Positions 44,654 to 55,839 of a stretch of 64,000 bases of DNA are shown here, piece by piece. The notes beneath the pieces were generated by a model, which ran no database searches, was not told the origin of the DNA, and saw nothing but the letters and a program-made list of their open reading frames with translations. Within the stretch, counting starts at the first letter, position 1. Each line of letters opens with the position of its first letter. Location: NCBI GenBank assembly GCA_032718865.1, contig JALUTQ010000007.1, forward strand, positions 1,736,001 through 1,800,000. The letters run 5' to 3'. A program made the translations under genes and the position numbers. This stretch comes from Tilletia caries (taxonomy: Eukaryota > Basidiomycota > Exobasidiomycetes > Tilletiales > Tilletiaceae).

Positions 44654-45019
44654 CCCCTAACTTTAGGGCCTGTACAGCTGCACCGTCCTATGACGCTGAA
44701 AGATATCACAAAACACAAAAATAGGAATCATATGACATATGACGCAAAAGGAGGTGGAGTTAACAGATCCCGTACAGCAAGCCCGTCAAAGAGTGTTGTT
44801 CGAGCTCAATTTTCGACGGTGCGTCAAATCACGGTGCGTCCAGCTAAAAGCTGGACGCTAGTTTTGACTATGAAAAAGTTATCATGACGCAAAGTTTTGC
44901 GTCACAGAAGGTCTGCTGTACAGGTCATGACGCTACCGTGACAACTTTATCACATGACGCAAAATCAATTAGTAGCGTCACGCGTGACGCTGCAGCTGTA
45001 CAGGCCCTTAGTTAAGGGG
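44654..45019. mobile_element. MITE with long terminal inverted repeats
   Basis: AGGGCCTGTACAGCTGCA at 44665-44682 is the exact reverse complement of 44991-45008, and the match continues five bases inward with one mismatch. Outside it, CCCCTAACTT and AAGTTAAGGGG-like flanks extend the palindrome to about 34 bp. The 300-bp interior has no coding capacity but carries nine exact TGACGC/GCGTCA hexamers, plus a GCGTCC...GGACGC hairpin at about 44838-44862. Size and structure fit a miniature inverted-repeat element. A target duplication is not clear. Confidence 0.85.
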
Positions 45020-45683
45020 TTATAGGGCGGCTCCCGCCTTACGGCCGTAAGCTTTTTGCCATTCAGGCTCGTAGTTTGGGACTTTTCTTCGCAACTACCA
45101 ACACAACACACCATTCTGAATCAGTAGACCCTTGACCAAATCTAGTCCTGCAACTTCTGGCACAGGTTTCGTGGTTGTAGCATCAGAATTGACTGATCTG
45201 TCCTTGAGCCAAAGTTTGGTTTTTCCTTACATAAGCACAGAGTGCAGAAATCTTGCATACGTAATCAGTTCATTTCGACACTCGACAGACGACAACCAAC
45301 ACCGCCAGCCTTTCTTCACGCTTCCATCGAAGCCCGACAAGCATCATGCGAATTGAACAATCCCCCCTCGATTTCTTTTTAACCGCTCTCTGCTCACCAA
45401 GGTTCAAGTTAATGATGCTCACCGCTGTTTTTGCTCTTTTTCTTGCTTAACCTGATGGCTGATACCACTTACCCATACCAGTCTCTGCTTTGTTCCCATT
45501 CTGAGTCCGGCCCAGCAGTCAGCACTCCCGAATTGTCATCCAAGGTGAGCCTCGTGTTTATACGCGCATCTGCATCAGGTGCTCCGGGTTAGGTCCTTAC
45601 TCACCCATTCGTTTTTCAGCTCTCTGCTCTTATGAATCCGGTCGACGTCGTCAAGATGAGTAGACTGACTTTCCTCACTCACC
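45020..45683. other. No supported gene
   Basis: Sequence within the presumed transposon between the MITE and the malate dehydrogenase fragment. A/T-richer, with no conserved frame. Confidence 0.5.
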
Positions 45684-45689
45684 ATGCCC

Positions 45690-46092
45690 CATCGGACAGC
45701 TCTCTCCCTCGACAAAGCCGCTGCCAAGGTTGCTCCCAAAGCACACCACCTCGTCATCTCCAACCCCGTCAACTCCACCGTGCCCATCGTCGCCGAGGTC
45801 TTCAAGTCTTTACGACCCCAAGCGGTGGGTTTTTCCCCGCGACCCCCCTCTCCTTCTTCTAACGGCTTTGACGCTTCATGAGTTAAAAATGGTGCTCATC
45901 ACTGCATATCTTCGTACAGTCTGTTCTGTGTCACGGGTCACCACCTTTGACATCACACGCGCCTCCACCTTCCACTTCGACATTGCCAACGTCAAGCCCG
46001 CCGAGGTCAATGTGTCCGTCGTCGGTGGCCACCTTCGGCGTCACCATTGTGCTTCTCCTCTCTCAAGTCGCCCAGGGTTCCATACTCCAATA
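45690..46092 (+). pseudogene. Mitochondrial-type malate dehydrogenase fragment
   Basis: MDH catalyses oxaloacetate/malate interconversion. The fragment carries HHLVISNPVNSTVPIVAEVF (family block ISNPVNSTVPI), then LYDPKR in a shifted frame before a GTGGGT donor at about 45823, then VTTFDITRASTFHFDI and NVSVVGGH (family: GVTTLD..RA, then VIGGH), and GVTIVLLLSQVAQGS in another frame. It therefore covers roughly the middle third. The N-terminal NAD-binding motif and the C-terminal half are absent. It lies inside the presumed CACTA element, upstream of its transposase, on the same strand. Confidence 0.8.
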
Positions 46093-46978
46093 GTATGTTC
46101 AACACTGGACCTGACCCTGACCTGACGGCTGACCTGACCTGACCTGACCTGATCTGACTTTCTTTCTGCTGTGCTCTTGCCTCTTCTATATTCCCTTACC
46201 TTCGCATCAAGCTCTGTTGGCATTCCTTTGCCCATTCGTCTCCGGTCTCAGCCTTCACCCGTCTTCTACGTCCCTTCCGTCTGCTTCCCCGGCCGCTTAT
46301 GTTTCCTATCCCCTAACCTCTCCTTCTGCATTAGCCTCACGCTTTTTTCTCCTCAGTCTTTTTAATCTTATCTTCATTGCGCTCGCAGCTATTCTCCGTC
46401 TTGTTTGTCAATTGTCTCTCTCTGCGCGAAGCCATCATATGACATATCATTCTTTGCTTTCTGCTTCCTTGGTAGATACAGCCGTGCGGGATGATTACGT
46501 GTGTGAAGTTCCTCAATCCCTTTTTCACGCAAGTTTGATCAACATTCAAAATGTTACATGGACAATGATATAGATGCTCGTAGCTACGATCGCAAGTCGC
46601 AGCCGCATGGCGAAGCAGACGAAGGGTAGCGAAGCTACCTTGAGCTTCTGCGTAGCCGTGCTGGGCTGAGATTTGGTGACCTTTCTGATACAAAAGATTC
46701 GCGAAAAGGGGAGGGGGAGAGGACGCCCCCAGTCACGTCTTCGTACATCTCTACCAGGTCATAAGGGTCTGAGGTCCACATCGAGTCTGAGGGACACCCT
46801 GGCCTCTGGGCTTCAGCCGACAGCCAGGTCACTATGGTTCCAAGGCGTAAGTTGCTGCTACTTAACTTTGTTGACTAAGTCTGTATTTAAATCCCACTCC
46901 CAGCCCCCAGCGACCTGTTATTCAACAAGGCGAAAAAGTTAGGGGAACACTCTGGTAAGGTACGCACCCAGGTCAGGA
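46093..46978. other. No supported gene
   Basis: Contains a short CTGAC-type tandem tract (about 46105-46158) and pyrimidine-rich sequence. Probably the 5' region of the transposase. Confidence 0.5.
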
Positions 46979-49900
46979 ATGAAATTTAGTACTTCAGAAC
47001 ATCCAACTGACTCATCGAGAGAGAAGATGCCTCCTGAAGACCAGGTCCCGCGCAAAGCTGGGTTCGACCGAATTACGCGTAAGTACTGGTGCAACTGTAC
47101 CGTCAAAGGCTGTCGAACCGCAACCAGAGCGTTCAAGACTCTGAAGAAGAGTACGTGGCATGTCCACAAGAACGCGCAGCGCTTACATGACCTAGAGCAA
47201 CGGGTCGGCACAAAATCTTCCGCCTGCCTGCCCATAGCTTCATCCTCCCGACAGACACTACCTGCGGACTCCTCGTCTTCTAATCGAGAAGATCCGATGG
47301 ATCTCGACGCAGGTGCAGATGAAGTCAACTTCGATGACTCCATCGGTCACACTGTGACGGCTGACCTTGAAGCTCTATCTAGTTCCGAAGACAGTGATAC
47401 CGACGAGGTGGACTCGGAGTTTGGAGACGGTGTCGACCCAGAACACATACTCGATCCCGACCGAGTAGTCCTCCAGGACGGACAGGACGAGTCAGACGAG
47501 ACCGACACAAGGCAACTGGCCACTAATAGCCAATCTCCTATTGTCAGCGCCAGTAGCGCTGACAACTCTGACGCGCCCATCTACACAGAGACGGAACGTT
47601 CTTTTATGCTTCATGTGCTCACTCTCGTCGCTCATTTTTGGCCTAGGACGTCAAGGAGCTTGGCTAATGTTCTCACATTACAATTCTACCCTTCGACCTC
47701 TGATTCCCGGTTCTTCATCAGGCATTCCATTTCAGCTCAGGACGGTCCGAAAGCATCTAGGCCTTGAAGCGACTTTGGTGCGATATGCGGTGTGTCCGGA
47801 ATGCGAGCAAGTTGCGCTTGCTTCTGCTTCCCATGACGAAGCTACTTGCTGCGAGCACTGCGGCAAGTTAACTTACGAGCGCCGCGGCAAGCCAAAAATC
47901 ATATACGACTACCAGCCACTTGCATCATGGCTGACGTGGCTTTTGGCACAGCCTGGCGTGTTCGAAGCTCTCCAAGAATGGCGCAATCGAGAACGAGGAG
48001 AGGGCATTTCCGACGTGTACGATGGTCAAGCGTGGTCAGACGAGAAGGATAAATACGGGAGTCAATACACACAACGTCCCCTTTCTCTCATGTTCGCCCT
48101 CTGCATCGACTGGTTTTTCTCCTTTTTCGATCTCAGTACACCTCGTGGCATTCGACCGGCGGGATCATGATGACAATCCTCAACCTTCCCCAACGACTAC
48201 GGTACCACCCCTCCATGACATATCTCGCCGCTTGCACTCCCGGGCCCAAAGAACCAGGAGCGGCGAGGCTCTCCGGCTACCTTCAGCCACTGCTGTCGGA
48301 GCTGCAAGAGTTTGCTGACGGAAAGTACATTCCAACTCTTCGTCAACCTTTAGGGCAGCTAGTCCGGGTTCGCTTGGCCTTCTTCTGTGGCGATACGGTT
48401 GGGAGAAACAAGGTGTGCGGGTTTCCTCCGCACTCTGTGCGAAAGGGCGATTTCTGTGGACTCTGCACGGTGACGATCTCTACCAGAATCGATCATTTCT
48501 CTGCCAACACATCTGATCTTCACCGAGACCCAGAACAGCACAGGTCCGACTCTCTTCGGTGCACTCAACCATTCCGAACGATCAAAGAGTGCCAAACCTT
48601 CGAAAGGGAGACAGGGTCACGAGCGTCTCCCCTGAACGAGCTTCCGTACTGGCGATCTGTGGAGCGCGCTCCTATTGATCCTATGCACAACATCGAGCTC
48701 GGGTTGATCAAACGACTCTTCCACCGCACGCTAATTGACGGCGCCTCGGTCAGCAAACCCCAGCTTCAAGTCATACAGACTGCTTTGGCGTCTGCGTCTG
48801 TGCCTCCCTCAGAGCAAGCTCCAGATCGTCGACTGGGGGATCCAGGTGGTGGTTCGGCAACGGCGGCGCATTGGTCGACACTTGGACGTCGAATGCTGGT
48901 CCTGTTACTGTACGTGGCATGGAGACGGGAACTTGACGAGGATCGGACCATTGTTTTTGTGCCGACAAAAAGAAAGAAGTCGCCCAAAACGTCAAACAGC
49001 AGGACCACCACCTCCAGACACGCAGACTCGCGCCCCGATGCACGGTCGAACAATGTCACCGATGCTCCTCACCAGCCACAACCAAGCGGATCCCGTCTCC
49101 GAAACGAGTCGGAGTCAGCGCGCAGTCAGCAGCAGCAGCAGCAGCGAAACGTACTGAACGAGGACGAGGTTGCAGCAGAAGAGGACGATGAGCTGTCTGC
49201 AGACCCGAACGTAACAGCAGTAGGGGAACCGAAATCCCTCTCAGCTCGAGCAGTTATGCGCAATGTTGCTCAGCTTGCTGCTGTGGCCACGCTCACGGCG
49301 AAGCGCACGATTCTACCCTCCGAGATCCAGGCACTTGAGCACTTGGTGCTGGAGTACGGTCGACGGCATGCGGAATTGTTTGGGGAGAAATGGATCGTGT
49401 ACAATCACCACATTGCAACCCACATTCCTCAGTTCATACGCCGCTTCGGTCCACCATTCCACTTCTCGGCGTACCACTTTGAGCGCATGAATGGGCAGCT
49501 TGGAAACATTGCCAACAATGGTCACCGCAACGGCGAAGTTGAAGCGACCTACACTTCAGCCTTCACAAGCAATGCGCGCTTCGGCCTTCTTGTTGCAGCC
49601 GAGAAAGGCGAGCTCAACAGCGCCGTTCAGGCACGGGCACCGCCTATCAGCCGTGCTCCGACGACCAGGCTGAGTCCAGCTTCGGTCTTGGGCGATGTCG
49701 GGTCTCCATTGACCTTGTCGGATGGTGAGAGTTACACCCTTCCTCATTCTCTTCATATCTCTCTGTTTTCCCACGTCCAACGTTCTTGGAGCCCAGATCT
49801 ACCCAACCTTTCGCACCCTACTTCACCGTCGAAGGAAGGCCTTCGCGTCGTGCCCCAAATGCAAGCCCACGCAACCATGCGGCTTGCGCATATCTCACTC

Positions 49901-50452
49901 AGTGGAACGAGCAGCCGAGCCAATGCGAACAAGACTCGGACCTTTGCCGTCGTTGATGGACGACAAGAACGTCTCGACCTCTTCAAGATCACAGCAGTGC
50001 TCTCCCACACCATTCATCTAAGCAGCAGCCCTCGGCACGTCACAGTCTTTCTTCTGGGATCGCGAGCCGCGCACTACAAGATCTCTGCTTTCGAGGACAT
50101 CTTGAACGAAGCGCAGGTGTCAGAACTTGTGAGGTTGTTCTGGGTGGAGAAAGAGACCTGGGGGCCACTTGAGCTGCTACCGGCACACAAGATCAACTCG
50201 GACGCGGTTCTTATTGAGGCCGGAGATCTCCTTGGCGTCTCAGCGGGAGAAGATCAGAGACGAGGTGAGTCCTATTCATCAGAGTCTGGATTCTGGAGCA
50301 GAAAGAGTCACAACACAACACAGTGTAGACCGCAACCGCTTCCTCCTAACCACCACCACACGTTTCCTCCACAGTCATTTGACCCACAACCAATCTCGTT
50401 CACCATCACCGCATCGCCCTGTTCCCGTCGCCCTCAGCTCGCGCACGAATGA
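46979..50452 (+). pseudogene. Tnp2-family (CACTA) transposase, frameshifted
   Basis: Catalyses cut-and-paste transposition of En/Spm-like elements. N-terminal part (46979 to about 47690): KYWCNCTVKGCRTA then an acidic linker. Next frame: LRTVRKHLGLEATLVRYAVC with PEC, CCEHCG, YDYQPLASWLTWLLAQPG, YDGQAWSDEK and ALCIDWFFSFF. Third frame from about 48130: SWHSTGGIMMTILNLPQRLR, TYLAACTPGPKEPG, CGFPPHSVRKGDFCGLCTV, and IDPMHNIELGLIKRLFH with the family's IDPMHN. A DUF4218-like region follows (IATHIPQFIRRFGPPFHFSA, MNGQLGNIANN). Frame changes near 47690 and 48130 are required, with no evident intron. A GTGAGT near 50263 suggests a last intron before a short 3' exon. Confidence 0.82.
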
Positions 50453-50522
50453 AGAAATGTCGCCGCGCGTCACACAGTCTGCCCTTACCCTCACGGCCTC
50501 ACAGTACCCCTTCCTCTCAGAG

Positions 50523-52048
50523 TCACAGGACGTCAAGATCGACAATTGGAGTTCCCCACTGTTCCTCGCTGTCGGCAACACCTCCTCGTGCGGGTTTGAA
50601 CGGCGGTAAGTTTTTCTTGACGGAACGAACGAGCTTGGGGTACTTCTGCGCGAAGGTAGAGCTGACTTGAATACGCATGAGTTTGCCGGACAGAGGTTTC
50701 GTTGATGTGTAGGCGGTCAGGTGACGGGCGGTAACCACCTTGTACGAAAGTCGGTGGGAAGGTACCTCTTTGTGAGCTTTGTTCTGGACTTGGCGATTTT
50801 TCTTCTGAGAACCATTCTGGCCAAATAACCCTTGACACCTTTTCTGGTTCCGCTTCTTCGTCAGTTTCGTATTCGTAATCCGTCTCGTCCCACTCAACGC
50901 CTGCCCGAGTCAACATGGCCCGCTCGGCGTCTCCAAAACGAAGTGGATTCTGCAGTGCTGCGTTCTTTCGGCTGTTGGTTCTGGCCTTCTGTCGTACCCG
51001 GCGTCGATCGACCGTTTTTTTGTTTTTCGTCATTTCCTCCAGCTCCGCTGCCGTCTTTGTGTGCAAAAGCCGTGCCTGCCGCCGAATTTCCTCGAGGGTG
51101 CGCTTGCAGGCGGCCCGCGCGTATCGGAAGGTACGTTTGGCATCTTCTTTTGGGAGACCGTAGTCATCTGGCTGCTCAACCAGCTCTTGACTAAGGTCGT
51201 CCAAGACCTCGGAGAAACGCTCATCATTGATCTGTCCATTCACCCAGTCCAGTCGGCAGCAAGGCGTTCCGTCTCCGGTCGCTGCCTCATCCCCGCCAGC
51301 GCCAGGATCGTCATCACTGGTAGGGTCAACAGGATTGGTCGCTGCCGGATGACGGGGCCATTCAGGATCCTCGACGGCGACGTCAGGATACTTAGGCCAA
51401 CCGGCCGATTTCGAAATTCCCATCTTCACACGAAGCAGGCCTTTGAACGCGTCCTGGATGAGATCGTCTGGACGACCCGGTTCAACGGCATGGACCCTGG
51501 TTCGTTTCTTCGATTTTTCGTCGAGGCCGCGGCGTGGCCTCATCATCTTGCGAATCAGAACCAGACACGTCGGCGGAGTCCTCGCTGTCCGAAGTTCGAG
51601 GTCGAACTCTAGCTCTATGGGACGCCGACTGCAGCTGTCGCTGGAGCTCCTGGTTCTGGGCCTGACCAGCGGTGAGTCGTGCCTGCATGCTATCGAGTCG
51701 TGCCTGCATGCTATCGAGGCGTTGTTCCAACTCGCGATATCTTGTGACGGCCTCTTGAATCTCATCGAGCCGCACAGCGTTGAGCACGACCACGATTTCG
51801 TCCCTTTCTCCAGCAGATGGTACCACATCGGTGATATCACAAGCTCGATGCGCGGTGCGAAAAGAATTGGCAGCGTCATGGTATGTCTGAAGTTGCTCCT
51901 GGACTTGCTTTTTGACTTGCTCGTTGTTGGTCTCCATTGCCATTTGAAGCTGCTGACCAAGCTGTTCGATCTGACGTTCGAACCCGCTTGTTACAGACGA
52001 TGGTATGATCGCAGATGAAGCAGCTCCTTGACGACTTCCTCCAGCCAC
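50523..52048 (-). pseudogene. Transposon-encoded coiled-coil protein (TnpA-like position), frameshifted
   Basis: This faces the transposase tail-to-tail, with only about 70 bp between them. The N-terminal 190 residues are coiled coil (FERQIEQLGQQLQMAMETNN, then repeated LDSMQAR heptads). A shift near 51500 (an A5 run) leads to RPDDLIQDAFKGLLRVKMGI and RLDWVNGQINDERFSEVLDD, then a basic region with KNKKTVDRRRVRQKARTNSR. A further shift near 50800 leads to YKVVTARHLTAYTSTKPLSG and the stop at 50523. Basic plus coiled-coil composition and the position suggest a DNA-binding accessory protein that could recognise the terminal arrays. That role is inference. No homologue is recognised. Confidence 0.6.
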
Positions 52049-53999
52049 AGCACGTCTTCCACCCCTGCCACCTCGATCAGCTGCTTCGCTGCCTTCTCAC
52101 GATCGACACAGTAACGGATTATCGCTGTGAGTATGCGTCACCAGCAAGCTTGGGTTTTTATTCTGATCCATCATCGGTCTACCGTCTACTCACTCGCGCT
52201 GTTCGCTTCCATTACAGATGTCTTGCTTCTTGTGCCGGTGTCGATATCCAGGTAGAAGGCGGGTCAGCAACGAAGAGTTCGTAGGGTGAGCTGCTGGGAA
52301 CATAGCTGTGACTGTGAGCTACCCATGCCTCATGTCCCCTAAGTACGCTCGAGCCCTCTGCGTCTCGATCAAGTATGAGCCAGAAGATGTGCACTGACCC
52401 TTGGCCCCTATTCGTCCAACTCCCTTCGTTCCGCCCCACAGTCCGCACCTTCCCGACAGCAACCACGACAGTCTATCTCTACCGGAGGTTCCGAAGAACA
52501 CAACAGCACCATCAGTACACAAAGTTGGCAAGTGCTGATTGTCTTTTTGTCTGCGCTCTCCCCCTGCGATTGCTGATGCACTGAAAGCTACTCCTTGTAG
52601 CATTATTATCTTCCTTACTGCCTTTCAACAGACCCCATGCCCACCTTCGCAACGCGCCATCAGTGGTCAGCCCGGGTGAGCATTGCCATTTGCTATCAGT
52701 GTGAGCTTCGTTCTGGGACGCATCACGATTTACTCCAGTGCTTTTTGTCTGACAAGCTCCGTCTTCGCGTTGATTTCTCGAGCCACAGCAGAAACATATA
52801 CTCGATCTCCTCATACCAACTCCGCTCTACGATCTCCCGTCGGCCGCCATGTGCGTGAGTCTGAGGACTCAACTTTGCTCGCTGCCCCAGATTCATACTT
52901 GTCGATTTGCAACCCTGCGCGCTGGCATTCAGCTGCTGAGTGCTGACTCACTGCTGATACCAACTCCGCTCTACGATCTCCCGTCGGCCGCCATGTGCGT
53001 GAGTCTGAGGACTCAACTTTGCTCGCTGCCCCAGATTCATACTTGTCGATTTGCAACCCTGCGCGCTGGCATTCAGCTGCTGAGTGCTGACTCACTGCTG
53101 AGTGCCTAACTGTTTACAGTAGCCTGTCGCTGACTATTTGTTGTCTGATCTTTCCGCACATGCATTGTTCGATTGATCTCAACAGCCATCATCGTACGCG
53201 TGAGTTTTGATTCTGCAAGCACATGGCAAGCGCATCACCGACTGGTTTGCTCATCAGATATTGAATGATATCTTCAATCTTGCAACCACACACAGCTCAC
53301 CGCTCAGCTGTAACCTGATGCCTGTTCAGCAACTTTCCTTTCCCTGTGACTCTGTGAGTATGGGTCATGGAATTTTTGCCGACCACTAATACTAAACTGC
53401 CCCTCATTGACTCTGAAGTCTTCCATTTTTTTTTCGCTGTTGGCAGACGCATCATGCATCCAGCACCATGCATCAGGAGTGAGGCAATGCATACCGTGAG
53501 CAATCTCTCTGGCCTCTGCAGCTTTCTCTGCAGCAGCAGCACGCTGACGCACTCCATCTTGACTTGCAGCATTTCAATTTTTCAATTTGTCAGAACGCAG
53601 CTTGGTGTAACCATGGTCCAGCACGGAACGGCAGCCGCCGCCCGTCGCTATGGCCTCTATCGCTGACAGGTGGTCGGTGCTGATTGCTGGAATAAGTGGT
53701 CACTTATAAGTGAGTAGTGAGTTGAGAAAGACGTCGCCGACAGCCTCACCAAACACCAGTGGTGAGTATTGCCCACCTTTCATCACCTCGCTGCAGATTA
53801 CTGACAATAACAACACTTTCCTTTCATTGCTTGCGCATGTTCAGTGGTGCGAAAACAAGTCCTCGACGAGTGCGCGCGGCGAGGGCATAATCCAAGGGCG
53901 ATTCGATACGCGCAGTAGTTCCTCATCGGGCAGACAATGAACCTGTTGTTTCTATCAGCTCTACTGTGTGAACTGTGTGTAGTACCATAATACCATGCA
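52049..53999. other. No supported gene; tandem duplication inside
   Basis: Right-hand interior of the presumed element. Many short frames are present, but none with conserved features. It contains the 144-bp duplication listed separately and TCACTTATAAGTGA near 53699, a perfect palindrome. Confidence 0.45.
52813..53100. repeat. Perfect 144-bp tandem duplication
   Basis: The block starting ataccaactccgctctacg at 52813 is repeated from 52957 with no difference seen over 144 bp. The unit length is a multiple of three, so a minus-strand frame reads through both copies. Near-identity implies a recent event or an assembly duplication. Confidence 0.93.
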
Positions 54000-54222
54000 C
54001 CTCGCAGAGGTTGTGCGAAGCCTGTGCGAGCAGCCCTGCCAGCCCCAGCGTATAAGCTCGCGCATAGTGTCGCGCAGCGCTGCGCGATGTTGTCTGCTCA
54101 GCTGTAGCCTCGCGCAGCTTGATGCGAGGTTTGCGCTACTGTCTATCGCACAGGCTAAGTGCGACATTTGCGCGACATAGTGTCGCGCAACGATCGCACA
54201 GGGTCGTGCGAGGATATAGGAT
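54000..54222. repeat. Right array of TCGCGCA/TCGCACAG motifs
   Basis: A dense series of TGTGCGA, TCGCGCA and TCGCACAG units in both orientations (for example 54012, 54022, 54080, 54112, 54148, 54182 and 54194), matching the array at 44.42-44.62 kb in motif and density. Confidence 0.72.
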
Positions 54223-54233
54223 GTCCGCGATGA

Positions 54234-55330
54234 TTCTTAACGCCACGATTTTTGAAAAGTGCCAATTTGCGCCTTTCGCCAGTTGTGAGATGTGACCTTC
54301 CGTGAGGAAAAGAGACTTGCAGGGACTTCACAACCGACCACTGCAAGAGAGAGACAGACAAGGAGGGTATCCGACGCCAAGGAGAAGTGCTGGATTGTAC
54401 TTAGAGAGGACTGAAGTACAGAGGATTGGTATGTATCAAGGAGAGGAACCAAAACTCGCAGAGGGAAGAAGAAAGGTGCTCGGCAGATAGTGACCATGGC
54501 TTTTTGCCATTAGGCCTTCCCCAGACTTTCTCAAGACTTGCTGGGAGTGGAACTTTGAAACACCGAAAAACGTTCGGTAGACCACATTCGTCAGAACACA
54601 CACGTGGTCGCATTTGGACTCAGAATTCAGATTCGCCACGCCATGAGTTAGTTATTCGCTACACCGTGTTGCAAGTTATTACGGCTAACATGGCTTGTAC
54701 GGTTTATTGCGCAACACCGTCAGTTCATTCAACAAATACATAGGTTTTTTACTGGCTGACTTCAAATATAGCACAACAGATGTAGGCTCGTTGCGATGTG
54801 CGATATGTTTATGTGGACATGGCTTCAAATATAGGACAGATATGAGTGAGCAAAGCATCAGCCTCTGAAATACCTTTTGCTAAATCCGCCACTCGTTTTC
54901 TCTGAAGTGAAGTTCCCCATTTTCCTCTCCCCCCCCTTGTCCAGTGAGTGACCAGTCAGTCTACCCTTCCCACTGCCCACATCAGGGGCTCAACTACCTG
55001 CGCAGATTTCTCATTTAATTTTGGCAATTTTTTAAACCTTTTGAAAATCACTTTCGTCGAATCCACTCTTTGTGTTGTGCGCGCGGACACAAGATACACG
55101 GGGGGTCGGGGGGCCCGTATATCGCTCCATACAGAACACAAAATACTTGTGTGAGACCTGGGGTTGTGTTGTGTTATGTGCAGAGATGTGCTATATTTGA
55201 AGTCAGCCACTTTCGCATGAAAGAACAATGCTTAGATGTTGTCAGGTTGAAGTCCAAGCGCAATCTGCTGCATACTTGGAAGGCACCCTACATCCCGGTA
55301 ACGACACACCTCTTTCCTAACGCGCACACG
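54234..55330. other. No supported gene
   Basis: About 1.1 kb outside the presumed transposon, A/T-richer, with no conserved frame. The last few hundred bases should include the histone gene promoter. No clear TATA box was seen. Confidence 0.5.
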
Positions 55331-55839
55331 ATGTCATCTGGTGGCAAGTCTAGCGGCAAGGCCGGCGAGACCGCATCCAAGTCCACAACCCGGTCGGCCA
55401 GGGCCGGTCTGCAGTTTCCCGTCGGTCGCATCCACAGGGTGCTGCGCAACGGCAACTACTGCCAGCGCGTTGGTGCGGGCGCTCCTGGAAAGTCCACCGT
55501 TCCTACTTCATCTCGCCTCCCTGCTACAACCCGGTGCTTCTTCTGACATTGCTTACTCCTCTTCCCTTCCTTTCTGCGCTCCATACAGTATATCTTCCCG
55601 CCGTCCTCGAGTACCTCACAGCCGAGATCCTTGAGCTTGCTGGAAATGCCGCTCGTGACAACAAGAAGGCCCGCATCATCCCCCGACACCTGCAGCTAGC
55701 AATCCGAAACGACGAGGAGCTCAATAAACTGCTCGGCAGCGTCACGATCTCTCAGGGCGGGGTATTGCCTTTCATCCAAAACGAACTCCTGCCCGCCAAG
55801 AGCGGCAAGAAGAAGGCGCCTAGCTCCGCAGACTTGTGA
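55331..55839 (+). CDS. H2A: Histone H2A copy with mutated splice donor
   Basis: Core nucleosome histone. Exons 55331-55487 and 55589-55839 give 135 residues. The fold is complete: [97 protein letters not shown]. Two oddities. The intron begins GAAAGT where GTAAGT is expected, a single T-to-A change at position +2, so it would be a GA-AG intron. The C-terminus ends SSADL where fungal H2A normally ends SQEL, so the SQ site phosphorylated after DNA damage is lost. It may be a divergent variant or an early pseudogene. No H2B gene is adjacent, unlike many fungal H2A genes. Confidence 0.87.

Larger units (their letters stand above)
44408..54233. mobile_element. Probable CACTA/Tnp2-type DNA transposon, ~9.8 kb
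   Basis: Three things define it. A Tnp2-type transposase (46.98-50.45 kb) faces a coiled-coil ORF on the opposite strand (52.05-50.52 kb). Two arrays of the short motif TCGCACAG/CTGTGCGA lie at 44.42-44.62 and 54.0-54.22 kb. At the outer edge of each array the decamer TCATCGCGGA occurs in inverted orientation (44408-44417 plus strand; 54233-54224 minus strand). Subterminal arrays of short repeats are a hallmark of CACTA elements. The canonical CACTA end and a target-site duplication were not seen, so the exact limits are inferred. A MITE, a malate dehydrogenase fragment and a 144-bp duplication lie inside. Confidence 0.5.

Noticed and set aside
44425..54222. CRISPR-like array because of repeated short palindromes
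   Set aside because: The genome is eukaryotic, spacing is irregular, and repeats are only about 8 bp.
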